Positions 1 through 8,343 of a stretch of 39,484 nt of DNA are shown in pieces (the stretch's first letter is position 1; each line of letters opens with the position of its first letter). The notes beneath the pieces were generated by a model that saw nothing but the letters and a program-made list of their open reading frames with translations, did not search any database and was not told the origin of the DNA. Position numbers and translations under genes: made by a program. The stretch is from JBDHUJ01 sp039809105. Its GTDB lineage: Bacteria; Patescibacteriota; Saccharimonadia; Saccharimonadales; UBA4665. The DNA lies in the NCBI GenBank assembly GCA_039809105.1, contig JBDHUJ010000013.1, positions 1-39,484 on the forward strand. The letters are read 5' to 3'.

Positions 1-1
1 C

Positions 2-127
2 TACGGCGGACGGCTGCTGACCCGCCGGCTGGAGGATTTCTGCCGGGAATGGATGGCAAGGGCCAACCAACCGGAGTTATTTACCAGCCCTACCGAATAC
101 CTGCGGTTTACGCTTGTTCCGGGTTAG
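2..127 (+). CDS. C-terminal end of an unknown protein (start outside window)
   Basis: An open frame enters from the left edge and ends at the TAG at 125-127. It gives 41 residues ending in LRFTLVPG. I do not recognise the family. It lies on the same strand as, and 43 bp before, a minor-pilin gene, so it may belong to the type IV pilus cluster; that is inference from position only. The fragment is charged and aromatic with no membrane segment. The next gene has its own -10 box immediately after this stop codon. Confidence 0.5.
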   Translation, partial: YGGRLLTRRLEDFCREWMARANQPELFTSPTEYLRFTLVPG

Positions 128-154
128 TTGACTGAACCAGAAACGCTTATGTAT

Positions 155-160
155 TATAAT
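155..160 (+). promoter_or_regulatory. -10 box of the minor-pilin operon
   Basis: A perfect TATAAT lies 10 bp before the ATG at 171. No Shine-Dalgarno sequence is present, so the transcript would be nearly leaderless. A TTGACT occurs at 128-133, but the 21-bp spacer is long for a -35 box. Confidence 0.5.
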
Positions 161-170
161 AGGCACTAAG

Positions 171-1712
171 ATGCGTTCGCAGAAAGAGGGTGGCTTTACG
201 CTGGTCGAACTGGCGGTGACGATGGTAATCATCGGTATCGTGGTGGTCAGTTTCTTTGGCTTGTTCATTTCGCTGGTAAATAGCACCATCATCGCCAAGC
301 GCCGGGCAGTAGCCCTCACGCTCGCCACCGGCCAAATGGAAGCCATGAAGTCATTGCCGTACGACAGCCTTATCGTGCAGTCGCCGACCACCACTACCAA
401 GACAGTGAACGGTGTTAAATACAGCATTTACAGCGTCGTGCGGTACGCCGACGACGCCTACGACGGCTGCGGCACGTACCCGACGCAGGCCGATAAAGAA
501 AAATACTGCCGCAACTACCCACCACCTACCGGCTCTTCGACAGACACCAACCCGAACGACTACAAGGTCGCCCGCGTCGTCGTCTCGGATAGCAGCGGCA
601 AACAGCTGGCCACTGTCGACACACAAGTGGCCGCCCGCGTCGCCGAAACCAGCAGCACCACCGGCGCGCTCTTCGTGACTATCGTCGACGGCAGCGGTGC
701 ACCGATTTCGGGCGCGACGGTCACCGTGTCGAACACCACGCTTTCGCCGGTCATCAATAAATCTGACACGACCGACAGCAACGGCGTCGTCATATTTTAC
801 GGTCTGCCACCCGACAGCGGGACCGACTATATCGTGACCGGCAGCAAAACCGGTTACTCGACGCTCAATACCATCAGCGCCTCCGGCTCTCTGCAGCCGA
901 CCTACATCAGCCAGAAGATTCTCACGCAGCAGTCGTCCGCCATTACACTGGCGCTTTACCCCATGAGTGCGAACAGCCTCGTCGTCGAAACGACCGATAC
1001 CAGCGGCAGTGCGCTCGGCAGCGTCAAGGTCTACGCCAAGGGCGGTTACAAGATGTATACTGCCACCGGCGACTATAGCTATTACTACGACAACTACTAC
1101 TCGAACTACAACAGCGGCACAGTCAGTGACAACCGGCTCACGACCGACTCGGGCGGGCTCGGCGCTCTCTCGAACCTGGTACCGGCCAACGGGTACGTCT
1201 TCTGTAACAGCGACGCCGGCACCGGCGGCAGTACGACCACGAACTGTGCCGTCGGCAGCACCAAATACTATCTGGCGGCAGCCGTACCTTACGGCGGCGC
1301 GAACTCGCTGATGCCCATAACCATCCCGACGAGTGATTCCAGTACTTCGACGACGTATTCCTACAACAGTACGAACTACGTGCAAAAGGTCCGCCTAATG
1401 CTCACCACCAGCTCTACCCTCCCCCGGGTCTACACCATGAACCCGTACCAGCTGAGCCTGGGCGGCGCTAATCTTAGCGCCTTCCTGATAACTGTCAACG
1501 GCTACAACCTCAGCTCGGTTACATCGGTCAAGCTGACGCAGGGCGCCAATACTTATACGGGAAGTAGCTGTAGTCTTACTGCTACGCAGGCCAAATGCAC
1601 CTTTAACCTCACCGGCATCACCGCTGGTACTGCACAGTTGAGTGTAACGAACGGTTCGGGCACGTTGACACTGCCCACGACGCCGCTGGGAGGTTTCAAT
1701 GTCAACCCGTAG
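171..1712 (+). CDS. Large type IV pilin-like protein with carboxypeptidase-regulatory-like and TIG-like domains
   Basis: This 513-residue protein has a class III prepilin N-terminus. Positive residues precede GGFTLVELAVT, with predicted prepilin peptidase cleavage after Gly8, Phe9 as +1 and Glu13 as +5, followed by one hydrophobic helix (about 13-36). Residues 165-232 resemble a carboxypeptidase-regulatory-like fold (TIVDGSGAPISGATVTVSNT). Residues 420-505 resemble an IPT/TIG beta-sandwich. The middle is Tyr/Ser/Thr/Gly-rich. It is much larger than a usual pilin (about 150 residues), so it is probably a minor pilin or pilus-tip adhesin displayed on the surface. It overlaps the next pilin gene by 14 bp, implying translational coupling. 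The pilin head is certain; the assigned C-terminal folds are inferred from sequence pattern. Confidence 0.85.
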   Translation: MRSQKEGGFTLVELAVTMVIIGIVVVSFFGLFISLVNSTIIAKRRAVALTLATGQMEAMKSLPYDSLIVQSPTTTTKTVNGVKYSIYSVVRYADDAYDGCGTYPTQADKEKYCRNYPPPTGSSTDTNPNDYKVARVVVSDSSGKQLATVDTQVAARVAETSSTTGALFVTIVDGSGAPISGATVTVSNTTLSPVINKSDTTDSNGVVIFYGLPPDSGTDYIVTGSKTGYSTLNTISASGSLQPTYISQKILTQQSSAITLALYPMSANSLVVETTDTSGSALGSVKVYAKGGYKMYTATGDYSYYYDNYYSNYNSGTVSDNRLTTDSGGLGALSNLVPANGYVFCNSDAGTGGSTTTNCAVGSTKYYLAAAVPYGGANSLMPITIPTSDSSTSTTYSYNSTNYVQKVRLMLTTSSTLPRVYTMNPYQLSLGGANLSAFLITVNGYNLSSVTSVKLTQGANTYTGSSCSLTATQAKCTFNLTGITAGTAQLSVTNGSGTLTLPTTPLGGFNVNP

Positions 1713-2310
1713 CGCTACTTTGCGGCAGGACCAAGCCGGATTCACGATAACTGAACTGCTCATCTCCATACTTATAATGGCAGTTATCGGCACGACGTTC
1801 CTGGTGTTCTTCAAGAGCAGTTTCTTCAACTACCTGAACCTGCAGACCGATGCCACGGCGCTGACGCAGCTGAATACCCAGTCCGCGCGGGTCGCGACCG
1901 TGCTGCGCGGCACTACCGGTATAACCAGTGTGGCGGCGAACGATTTTCAGGGCTATTCGTACTTCTACCCGTCCGATACGTACGTCTCGGTCATCCACTA
2001 TTACCTGTCCACCTCGAACGGTGTGACGAAACTCATCGCCGATGTCACGCCCATGTCTGCCAATCCGCCCGTCGGTTCGCCGCTGACCGCCCAGATGCGT
2101 ACCTATACCATCATCGATAACTTCTACCAGCCGAGCGGCACCAACCTGTTCACCTATCTGGATTCATCCGACAATACCCTGACGTTGCCGATTTCTGACC
2201 TGCAGACGATAAAAGGAGTCCGGGTAAGCCTGGCCGCCAAAGGTTCGAACAATTCCAACCAGGCGGTTAGCGTCGAAGTCAGTTTACGGAACAGGAAAAC
2301 GAATTTATGA
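1699..2310 (+). CDS. Type IV minor pilin (PilW/PulJ-like)
   Basis: A 203-residue prepilin. The cleavage motif AGFTITELLIS puts the processing site after Gly14 and Glu19 at +5, followed by a single hydrophobic helix rich in Ile and Phe. The globular part carries a predicted beta-rich domain with no obvious catalytic residues. Minor pilins of this shape prime pilus assembly beneath the tip. The gene overlaps the preceding large pilin by 14 bp and the following gene by 4 bp (ATGA), so the three genes are almost certainly one translation-coupled operon. Confidence 0.8.
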   Translation: MSTRSATLRQDQAGFTITELLISILIMAVIGTTFLVFFKSSFFNYLNLQTDATALTQLNTQSARVATVLRGTTGITSVAANDFQGYSYFYPSDTYVSVIHYYLSTSNGVTKLIADVTPMSANPPVGSPLTAQMRTYTIIDNFYQPSGTNLFTYLDSSDNTLTLPISDLQTIKGVRVSLAAKGSNNSNQAVSVEVSLRNRKTNL

Positions 2311-3890
2311 AACGTATCATGAACAAAAATGGCTTTATTATGCCGGCTGTCTTGTCACTGATAATCGCTGCTTCCATATTGGGCACGGCGCTCCTGACGG
2401 TCATCCTGAACAACTTCTTCGTCGCGAACAACAACGTCAAAAGCCAGCAGGCGTTCAACATAGCCGAAGCGGGCATCAACTACTATCTGTGGCACATGTC
2501 GCACGCCGGCTCCGACTTCAAAGACGGGCAGAGCACTCCCGCGACGCCTGATGCCACCCTTGGGTACGGGCCGTATGTGCACACCTACACCGACGCCAAC
2601 GCCAATCAAGCAGGTACGTACACCCTTTGGATTAAACCGAAAGGGAACGGCTCGACCATCGCGACGGTGCGCTCTATCGGCAAATCAAGCGATAGCAGTA
2701 CTACCCGCACGGTCCAGGCAGATATTGGCGCTTCGTCGTTTGCAAGCTATGGTTTGGTTGCCGACGTGGACTTCTGGTTCGGCGAAAACGAAAGCGCCAA
2801 CGGACCTATTTTTTCGAACGCTGGCATACACATGGACGGCCCGAACAGCGACATAGTAGGGAGTGCGAATGCGACATATACCCCGTCGGCCGGGCACTAC
2901 CGCAGCGGTGAATCCGGCAGTCACCCCGGCGTCTGGTGCAGCACTACTATCACGTCGCCGGTCAACTGCAACACGCGCGACAAATCGAACTGGTTGTATC
3001 CGCGCTCGTCAGTCGATTTTAACCAGATTTCCAGTAGCTTGTGTACCATGAAAAAGACTGCGCTGGCCGACTATAGCGCCACGTCGTCCATCGCCAGCCA
3101 GTCGAACGCCTGCAGTCAGACGCCCACGACCCGCACGAACGCCTACGTACCGCAGTACTCGACGAGCGGTTTTAGTTCGACGAACGGCTATCTCATACAG
3201 CTTAATACCGCTGGCACCTACGACTTGTACAAGGTGAGCGGCGAAAACGACACCAAGGCCGACTACACAGCGGCGCTTACCAAGACTTCTGTCGCAACCG
3301 GCTTGGCCATACCGCCCTCTGGTGTGATTTTCGTGGAAGACAACGTATGGGTGCGGACGAACCCGACATTCCACGGCCGAGTTACCATTGCTTCGGGGCG
3401 GCTTGCCAGTACCAGCCAGACTACCGATATGACCATTGCGGACGATGTGCTGTATAGCACGAAAAACGGCAGCGATGCCATCGGTATGGTGACCGAGGGA
3501 AATATCCTCATAGCGCCGTACGCCCCACCCACTAGCGGCGCCTTTACCTTCGAGGTCGATGCCGCCACGCTGGCGCAGAGCGGCTCGGTAACCTGGCCAC
3601 GGTACTATGACGGTACCAGCACCTGCACGCAAGGCTGGACGGCCGCAAACCAGACGTTTACATTTTATGGTTCTGTCGCGACCAGGCAGGACTGGACCTG
3701 GAACTATTCACGGACTGGTTCGTCGTGTGGCAATATGGTCAAGGACACCAGTACGAACACCTGGTATTCAGGCATTGAACGCACCAATACCAACTACGAC
3801 TACAACTTGTTGTACGCGCCGCCGCCGAGTTACCCAGTTACTGGCAGCTACAACATCCTCTCTTGGCGCGAGGTCCTGACGAAGCCTTAA
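2307..3890 (+). CDS. PilX/GspK-like pilus assembly protein
   Basis: A 527-residue protein with the N-terminal pattern NGFIMPAVLSLIIAASILG, a single hydrophobic helix, then NIAEAGINYYLW. The GFxxP start without Glu at +5, followed by an 'AEAG' segment, is typical of PilX/GspK-type components. Most of the protein is an extracytoplasmic Ser/Thr/Tyr-rich region with paired cysteines. The long C-terminus resembles no domain I can name. Its start overlaps the stop of the previous pilin by 4 bp. As the third member of the minor-pilin operon it probably sits at the pilus tip. The end of the operon is followed by a hairpin-rich non-coding stretch. Confidence 0.7.
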   Translation: MKRIMNKNGFIMPAVLSLIIAASILGTALLTVILNNFFVANNNVKSQQAFNIAEAGINYYLWHMSHAGSDFKDGQSTPATPDATLGYGPYVHTYTDANANQAGTYTLWIKPKGNGSTIATVRSIGKSSDSSTTRTVQADIGASSFASYGLVADVDFWFGENESANGPIFSNAGIHMDGPNSDIVGSANATYTPSAGHYRSGESGSHPGVWCSTTITSPVNCNTRDKSNWLYPRSSVDFNQISSSLCTMKKTALADYSATSSIASQSNACSQTPTTRTNAYVPQYSTSGFSSTNGYLIQLNTAGTYDLYKVSGENDTKADYTAALTKTSVATGLAIPPSGVIFVEDNVWVRTNPTFHGRVTIASGRLASTSQTTDMTIADDVLYSTKNGSDAIGMVTEGNILIAPYAPPTSGAFTFEVDAATLAQSGSVTWPRYYDGTSTCTQGWTAANQTFTFYGSVATRQDWTWNYSRTGSSCGNMVKDTSTNTWYSGIERTNTNYDYNLLYAPPPSYPVTGSYNILSWREVLTKP

Positions 3891-4457
3891 GTAATTAGGG
3901 AAGGGCTTGCTGTAGTTTCAGGGAGGGGCTCGCCACATCCTGCGGCCCCGCAACTGCGCGTGAACAAGCATAGCTTGTTCCGGCAGATTGCCTTGCAGCG
4001 AGCCACTGGCTCGCTTCACCCTCCCAACTTGTTCCGAAGTGAATTCGGAACAAGTCTCCCTCCCCCTAAAGCTCGGCTATCGCCTCGTGCACTGCACGCA
4101 GTAGGTGAGCCACTAATGTTGGTTGCAGATTCGTTGTGACTCGCGACCAGCGAGTCTCCCTCAGATGCCCGGTCTGCAGTCCGGAAAGGTAGGTCGCCGC
4201 GGCGACCGTAGGGAAACCCTTCAGGGTTTCCCTGTGAGACTATGAACGTCCTACGTGGGAAGACAAACGCAGCATGGAGCCGTCTGCTGGCTTCACACTC
4301 ATCCCCGTCGGTGGACGACTAAAAACGAGACAAGCCCAAACCGTCCGGGAGTACCCAGACTCATCAGGCCAGCTAACGCTGGGCTGATAGAAGCCAAGGC
4401 CGGAACACCATCACCCGTGAAAGGCTAGGCAAAACCGTGAAAGGTTTTTGCACCATT
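3891..4457. other. Non-coding stretch with a series of short perfect hairpins
   Basis: No convincing gene lies here. The stretch holds several independent perfect inverted repeats: 3962-3969/3973-3980 (GAACAAGC, 3-nt loop), 3997-4004/4008-4015 (AGCGAGCC), 4027-4038/4044-4055 (12-bp arms, ACTTGTTCCGAA), 4086-4091/4093-4098, 4139-4144/4150-4155 (ACTCGC) and 4211-4219/4224-4232 (GGGAAACCC, TTCA loop). Several are followed by CTCCC. The rest, 4240-4440, looks structured, but I cannot match it to RNase P, tmRNA or SRP RNA. It may be the shared 3' region of the convergent pilin operons or an unknown RNA. Confidence 0.6.
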
Positions 4458-4489
4458 AAAGAATGGAGCGATTGCTCGCTCCATTCTTT
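4458..4489 (-). terminator. Rho-independent terminator after the major pilin gene (possibly bidirectional)
   Basis: A perfect 14-bp inverted repeat (arm AAAGAATGGAGCGA) with a TTGC loop lies 20 bp beyond the pilin stop. The arms begin with AAAG and end with CTTT, so the hairpin could stop transcription from either side. Confidence 0.75.
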
Positions 4490-4509
4490 GAAGGCTAGTA
4501 AGAGTAAGA

Positions 4510-4965
4510 CTAGTTGCTCTTCTTGACGTAGGTGCCACCACCTTCGAGGGTTGCGGTCAGCGTAAAGCTGTCGCAGGTGTTTGCACTACCGCTCGGAGTA
4601 GCCGTGGTGTTTGTACAGCCGGTACCAGCTGCGACGTAGCTGTAGTGGCTAGCGTCAGAAGTGCCTTGGATGTCGCCGCCCTTCGGATCGGTCAGGGCTT
4701 CGGGGTCAAGACCCTTCAGGTTGTTCGAACGGAACGTCGAGTCCTGCAGGTCGGCCAAAGTCGGGTAGTAGCCGTTCTGTGCGTAGAAGGCTTCGACATG
4801 GCTGTCGACGGCGTTAATGTCGGTCTGGCGCTGGCTGTTGCGAGCCTTTTGCTGGATACCGGTAAAGGTTACTATAACGAGCGTTGCCAAGATACCGATG
4901 ACAACGATAACGATCAAAAGTTCCACGATGGTGAAACCACTTTGACGCTTCTTAAGTGAGAACAT
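4510..4965 (-). CDS. pilA: Major type IV pilin
   Basis: A 151-residue prepilin with leader MFSLKKRQSG and mature start FTIVELLIVIVVIGILATL. Cleavage is after Gly10 and Glu15 is +5. The helix continues into a conserved QQKARNSQRQTDI segment typical of CPR and Gram-positive pilins. The C-terminal domain has two cysteines (in TGCTN and NTCDSF) likely to form the D-region disulfide. A strong AGGAGG ribosome-binding site precedes ATG, unlike its leaderless neighbours, and the promoter is near-consensus; both fit high expression of a structural subunit. It lies downstream of pilC and pilB on the same strand but has its own promoter and terminator. Confidence 0.9.
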   Translation of the reverse strand: MFSLKKRQSGFTIVELLIVIVVIGILATLVIVTFTGIQQKARNSQRQTDINAVDSHVEAFYAQNGYYPTLADLQDSTFRSNNLKGLDPEALTDPKGGDIQGTSDASHYSYVAAGTGCTNTTATPSGSANTCDSFTLTATLEGGGTYVKKSN

Positions 4966-5039
4966 AAGAGCCCACCCTCCTAATTATTGTGATTGTTTAT
5001 TACTTACAGTGACGGTTGTCACTTCTAAGTCTGCCTCTG

Positions 5040-5067
5040 ATTATAGCCATAAGCGGCGCTACGTCAA
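5040..5067 (-). promoter_or_regulatory. Promoter of the major pilin gene
   Basis: On the minus strand TTGACG (5062-5067) and TATAAT (5040-5045) are separated by 16 bp, close to the sigma-70 consensus. Transcription would begin near 5033, giving a leader of about 68 nt with an AGGAGG site before the pilin ATG at 4965. Confidence 0.7.
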
Positions 5068-5083
5068 GAGGAAGATGAGTAAT

Positions 5084-5125
5084 AGGTAATAAGGGCTTAT
5101 GTTACTGACCTGTCCCTTATTACCT
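5084..5125 (-). terminator. Inverted repeat between pilC and pilA, possible terminator of pilBC
   Basis: Arms AGGTAATAAGGG (5084-5095) and CCCTTATTACCT (5114-5125) are perfectly complementary across an 18-nt loop. The flanks are TTTACT-rich. The repeat lies 39 bp beyond the pilC stop, so it may end the pilBC transcript, although the loop is long and there is no clean T-run. Confidence 0.4.
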
Positions 5126-5163
5126 TTTACTTTTTACTAATCCCCGGCAGCCCTTGCCGCCCT

Positions 5164-6387
5164 CTAGCTTCCGCCGACGTTGTTGCTCATGCTGGCTATC
5201 GGTCCCATGACGCTGGCGGCAATCAAACCGACGCCCGCACCAAGGAAGATAATCATCACCGGCTCGATTATCGACGCCAGGCTGTCGATGGTCGTCGCCA
5301 CTTCTTCTTCGTAGAAATCGGCTACTTTTATAAGTACGGTGTCAGTCGTGCCGGTTTCTTCACCGACGGCCAGCATTTGCGAGACGATTTTCGGGAAGTG
5401 TGGGCTGGCGGCGATAACCTCGGACAATTGCTTGCCGTTTTTGACCTGTACTGCCGCGTCAGCCAGCTCTTTTTCTATGACTTTGTTGCCTATGGCACCG
5501 CCGGTTACAGCCAGGCAGTCCAGCACGCCCACGCCGGCGCCCATCAGGCTGGCGAAGGTGCGTGAGAAGCGGGCGATGGCGACTTTGGTTATAACAGTCT
5601 TAAATATAGGAGTGCGCAGCATGAGCGCGTGGAATTGGTATTTGCCCTTCGGCGTCTTTACATACCGTATAATGGCGAAAACAGAAAATGCCATTGCCGG
5701 TATGACGATGTAGGCGTATTTGACGCTGTAGTGGCTTATATCAAGCATTATTTGTGTATAAATCGGTAGTTTCGCGTCTGGGCCGCCGAGGTCCTGCAGA
5801 ATCTTGGCGATTTTTGGCATCAGACCGAACATAATCCCGAAAAAGGCAAGCACGGTAACCGAAAGGATGACGACGGGGTACGTCATGGCGCCTTTAATCT
5901 TCTTTTTCAGGCTGGCATTTTGCTCGACCTGTACGGCCAGGCGCTTGAGGATTTCGTCTAAAATACCGCCTTCTTCGCCGGCCTTCACCATGTTCACGAA
6001 CACTTCGTCGAACACGTCGGGGAATTTGCCGAACGCGTCGCCCAGCTGCGTGCCGCTTTCGACGTCTTTGGTGATTTTGGTGAGTACCTCGCGGAAGTAG
6101 GGTGATTGCGGGCTGTCCTGTAGGGTCGAGAGGCCGCGGGCCAGTGGGACGCCGGCCGAAATCATGGTCGACAGCTGGCGGACGAAAATGACCATGTCGG
6201 CGCTTTTGACCTTTTTGCCAAAGCTGAAGCCCTTTTTGTCGCCCTTACCGCGGGCGACTGGTTTGACGATAATCGGGTGCAGGCCCTGGTGCGACAGGCT
6301 TGTCAGCGCGGCTTCGCGGCTTGGTGCTTCCAGGGTGCCGGTTACGACGGTTCCATCTTTTTTCTTAGCTTTGTATGAAAATGGCAT
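5164..6387 (-). CDS. pilC: Type IV pilus inner-membrane platform protein PilC
   Basis: A 407-residue polytopic protein of the GspF/PilC family. It starts MPFSYKAKKKDGTVVTGTLEA, the usual N-terminal beta region. Two T2SSF domains follow (about 70-195 and 275-397), each containing MISAGVPLARGL- or MGAGVGVLDCL-type motifs and the paired FVNMVKAGEEGG / MLAVGEETGTTD motifs. Hydrophobic helices lie at about 170-195, 220-240 and 375-400. It anchors the PilB ATPase and transmits its motion to the growing pilus. It is 9 bp downstream of pilB, so the two genes are co-transcribed. Confidence 0.93.
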   Translation of the reverse strand: MPFSYKAKKKDGTVVTGTLEAPSREAALTSLSHQGLHPIIVKPVARGKGDKKGFSFGKKVKSADMVIFVRQLSTMISAGVPLARGLSTLQDSPQSPYFREVLTKITKDVESGTQLGDAFGKFPDVFDEVFVNMVKAGEEGGILDEILKRLAVQVEQNASLKKKIKGAMTYPVVILSVTVLAFFGIMFGLMPKIAKILQDLGGPDAKLPIYTQIMLDISHYSVKYAYIVIPAMAFSVFAIIRYVKTPKGKYQFHALMLRTPIFKTVITKVAIARFSRTFASLMGAGVGVLDCLAVTGGAIGNKVIEKELADAAVQVKNGKQLSEVIAASPHFPKIVSQMLAVGEETGTTDTVLIKVADFYEEEVATTIDSLASIIEPVMIIFLGAGVGLIAASVMGPIASMSNNVGGS

Positions 6388-6396
6388 CTGTTGTTC

Positions 6397-8220
6397 CTAT
6401 GCTTCCTCGGCCGTGACGCGCAGTATTTCCTGGACGGTAGTTTGGCCGCGGAGGGCTTTTACGAAGCCGTCTATCTGCATCGTCACCATGCCTTCGTCTT
6501 TGGCTTTGTCTTCTATGACCTCGCTAGTGGAGTTGCCGATAATTAGCTGTTGGACGGCGGAGGTGTTCGGCAAGACTTCGTATATACCCATGCGGCCGCG
6601 GTAGCCGCTGTGACTGCAGTTGTCGCAACCTTCTTCGTGGGCTTTCCAGAGTTTCTGAATGGATTTTTCGGTGGTGGCGAGGTCTTCGGTGGAACGTTTG
6701 TTAACCTTGCTGGGGTTGGTGGCACCGATGCCACCTTCCAGCGCGGTTTTTTCCAGCTCGTGCACGTGCTTCATGTTTTCGGCGGTCTTGATACTGAACG
6801 ATTTGGCAATCTGCGTCAGTTCGGCCTGTGTCGGTGTGTAATCTTCGCGGCAGTCTGGGCACAACCGGCGCACCAGGCGCTGGCCGATGACGATACGGAT
6901 GGTGCTGGCGATGAGGAACGGCTCAATGCCCATATCGAGCAAGCGCGGCAGACACGTCGCGGCGTTGTTGGTGTGGAGCGTGCTGAATACCAAGTGGCCG
7001 GTCAGCGCGGCTTGTACGCCCAGGTCGGCCGTTTCGCCATCACGTATCTCTCCCACCATGAGAATGTTCGGGTCCTGGCGAAGCAGGGCGCGCAGCCCGC
7101 TCGTGAAGGTCATGCCGGCTATGGCGTTGACCTGCGTCTGGTTGGCGCCGACGATACGGTATTCCACCGGGTCTTCGACGGTGCTGATGTTCACCCCTGG
7201 ACTGTTCAGCATGCTGAGCACGCTGAAGAGGCTGGTGGATTTGCCCGAACCGGTCGGCCCGGTCACCAGAATCATGCCGTGCGGCTGCACGATGGCTTGC
7301 TGGACGCGCTCCAGCGAAGTGCCCCAGTAGCCGAGCTCTTCGAGCGTGGCCGGCTTGCTGCTTTCATCCAAAATACGCATAACCACCTTTTCGCCGTCCA
7401 CAATCGGCAGCGTCGAAACGCGCAACGCATACATGTGGCTGTTGACCGAAATCTTGAAGCGGCCGTCTTGCGGTGCGCGGTGTTCGTCTATTTTCAGGTT
7501 GGCGAGGATTTTTATGCGGGAAATGAGCGCGCCGAGCACTTTGCGTGGCAGCTTGTTGGCTTCGCGCAATATGCCGTCGACGCGGTAGCGGATGAGCACG
7601 AAGCTTTCGCGCGGCTCGATGTGGATATCGCTCGCGCCGGCCTTCACACCGTAGTCGATGATGAGGTTGACGGTTTGGGCAATGGGCGAGTCTTCGGCGA
7701 CCTCATCTTCGCTGACTTCTTCGGGCGCGGCGTCTTTGTCTTCTATGGCGATGACCTTGGCCAGTTCGTTGCTGACACTGCTCGTGCCGCCGCTGTACTG
7801 GTCGAGGGCGGCCTGGATGGTGCTGGCGGTCGCAATATGGACGCGCACTGCTTTGCCGAGTTGCTTCTGCAGGAAGCTGATGGCCGGCACGTCGTCGGGG
7901 TCCTCCATAGCGACGAACACCACGCCGTCTTCGTCGACGTCGAAGGCGATGGCGTGGTACTGCTTGGCCACGCGTTCGGGGATGAGTTTCAAAACGTCTT
8001 TATGTAGTTCGCGGGCGTTAAACTCTATGAACGGTACGTCGATTTCTTCGGCGTAGAGCTTCGTCAGGTCCTTTTCGTTGATGGCGTTGCTGGCGATAAC
8101 GACATCTTGCAGCGGCTTCTTTTCGTTCTTTTCTTGCTCGCGGAAACCCTTCAGCTGGTCGTAGCTGAATTTACCTGTTGCCGTCAGCAACTTTTCCACC
8201 AGAGCATCGGGAACACGCAT
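6397..8220 (-). CDS. pilB: Type IV pilus assembly ATPase PilB
   Basis: A 607-residue GspE/PilB-type hexameric ATPase. Residues 1-145 form a MshEN/T2SSE N-domain, possibly a cyclic-di-GMP-binding region by family analogy. Then come N2D (about 180-290), Walker A GPTGSGKS (321-328), the Asp box STVEDPVEYR (347-355), Walker B NILMVGE with Glu391, and the His box STLHTNNA. Two Cys pairs, C454/C457 and C532/C535, make the zinc site that distinguishes extension ATPases from the retraction ATPase PilT. About 75 residues separate the pairs. Its -10 box is 11 bp before the ATG and there is no Shine-Dalgarno sequence. No PilT is seen in this window. Confidence 0.93.
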   Translation of the reverse strand: MRVPDALVEKLLTATGKFSYDQLKGFREQEKNEKKPLQDVVIASNAINEKDLTKLYAEEIDVPFIEFNARELHKDVLKLIPERVAKQYHAIAFDVDEDGVVFVAMEDPDDVPAISFLQKQLGKAVRVHIATASTIQAALDQYSGGTSSVSNELAKVIAIEDKDAAPEEVSEDEVAEDSPIAQTVNLIIDYGVKAGASDIHIEPRESFVLIRYRVDGILREANKLPRKVLGALISRIKILANLKIDEHRAPQDGRFKISVNSHMYALRVSTLPIVDGEKVVMRILDESSKPATLEELGYWGTSLERVQQAIVQPHGMILVTGPTGSGKSTSLFSVLSMLNSPGVNISTVEDPVEYRIVGANQTQVNAIAGMTFTSGLRALLRQDPNILMVGEIRDGETADLGVQAALTGHLVFSTLHTNNAATCLPRLLDMGIEPFLIASTIRIVIGQRLVRRLCPDCREDYTPTQAELTQIAKSFSIKTAENMKHVHELEKTALEGGIGATNPSKVNKRSTEDLATTEKSIQKLWKAHEEGCDNCSHSGYRGRMGIYEVLPNTSAVQQLIIGNSTSEVIEDKAKDEGMVTMQIDGFVKALRGQTTVQEILRVTAEEA

Positions 8221-8231
8221 GATTTACCGTC

Positions 8232-8237
8232 ATTATA
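8232..8237 (-). promoter_or_regulatory. -10 box of pilBC
   Basis: Perfect TATAAT on the minus strand, 11 bp before the pilB ATG at 8220. The transcript would begin about 5 nt before the start codon, so it is nearly leaderless. Confidence 0.55.
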
Positions 8238-8293
8238 CCCCAAAACCACAAGCAATATAACAACTTTTCCGCCCGACCTCTCAGCCGTTGTAA

Positions 8294-8318
8294 AATTGTG
8301 AGGACTGTCCTCTCAATT
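8294..8318. repeat. Left palindrome flanking the RAYT gene (REP-like)
   Basis: Imperfect palindrome AATTGTGAGGA-CTG-TCCTCTCAATT with one mismatch. Nineteen bases (8300-8318, GAGGACTGTCCTCTCAATT) recur exactly at 8978-8996 on the far side of the transposase gene. It also covers the expected -35 region of the transposase promoter, so it may act in both transposition and autoregulation. Confidence 0.8.
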
Positions 8319-8325
8319 CACAACA

Positions 8326-8334
8326 TGGTATACT
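8326..8334 (+). promoter_or_regulatory. Extended -10 promoter of the RAYT gene
   Basis: TGGTATACT is a perfect extended -10 (TGn plus TATACT). It lies 9 bp before the ATG at 8344, and the -35 position falls in the palindrome. The same nonamer occurs before the ABC exporter at 37482-37490. Confidence 0.6.
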
Positions 8335-8343
8335 TTTGGCACT

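Noticed and set aside
351..1385. Long minus-strand open frame over the minor pilin gene
   Set aside because: Low-complexity Val/Arg/Gly translation antisense to a clear pilin; no start signals and no family.
3962..4232. CRISPR array
   Set aside because: The hairpin arms differ from one another and spacing is irregular; there is no constant repeat and no cas gene.
3891..4457. tmRNA, RNase P, SRP RNA or group I intron
   Set aside because: The signature sequences of these RNAs (tag reading frame and TTCGA arm, GAGGAAAGTCC, GGTCAGGTCCGGAAGG, intron P7 core) are not present on either strand.
6550..8007. Long plus-strand open frame opposite pilB
   Set aside because: It is the antisense shadow of a well-conserved ATPase gene and has a His/Val/Phe-rich composition with no motif.
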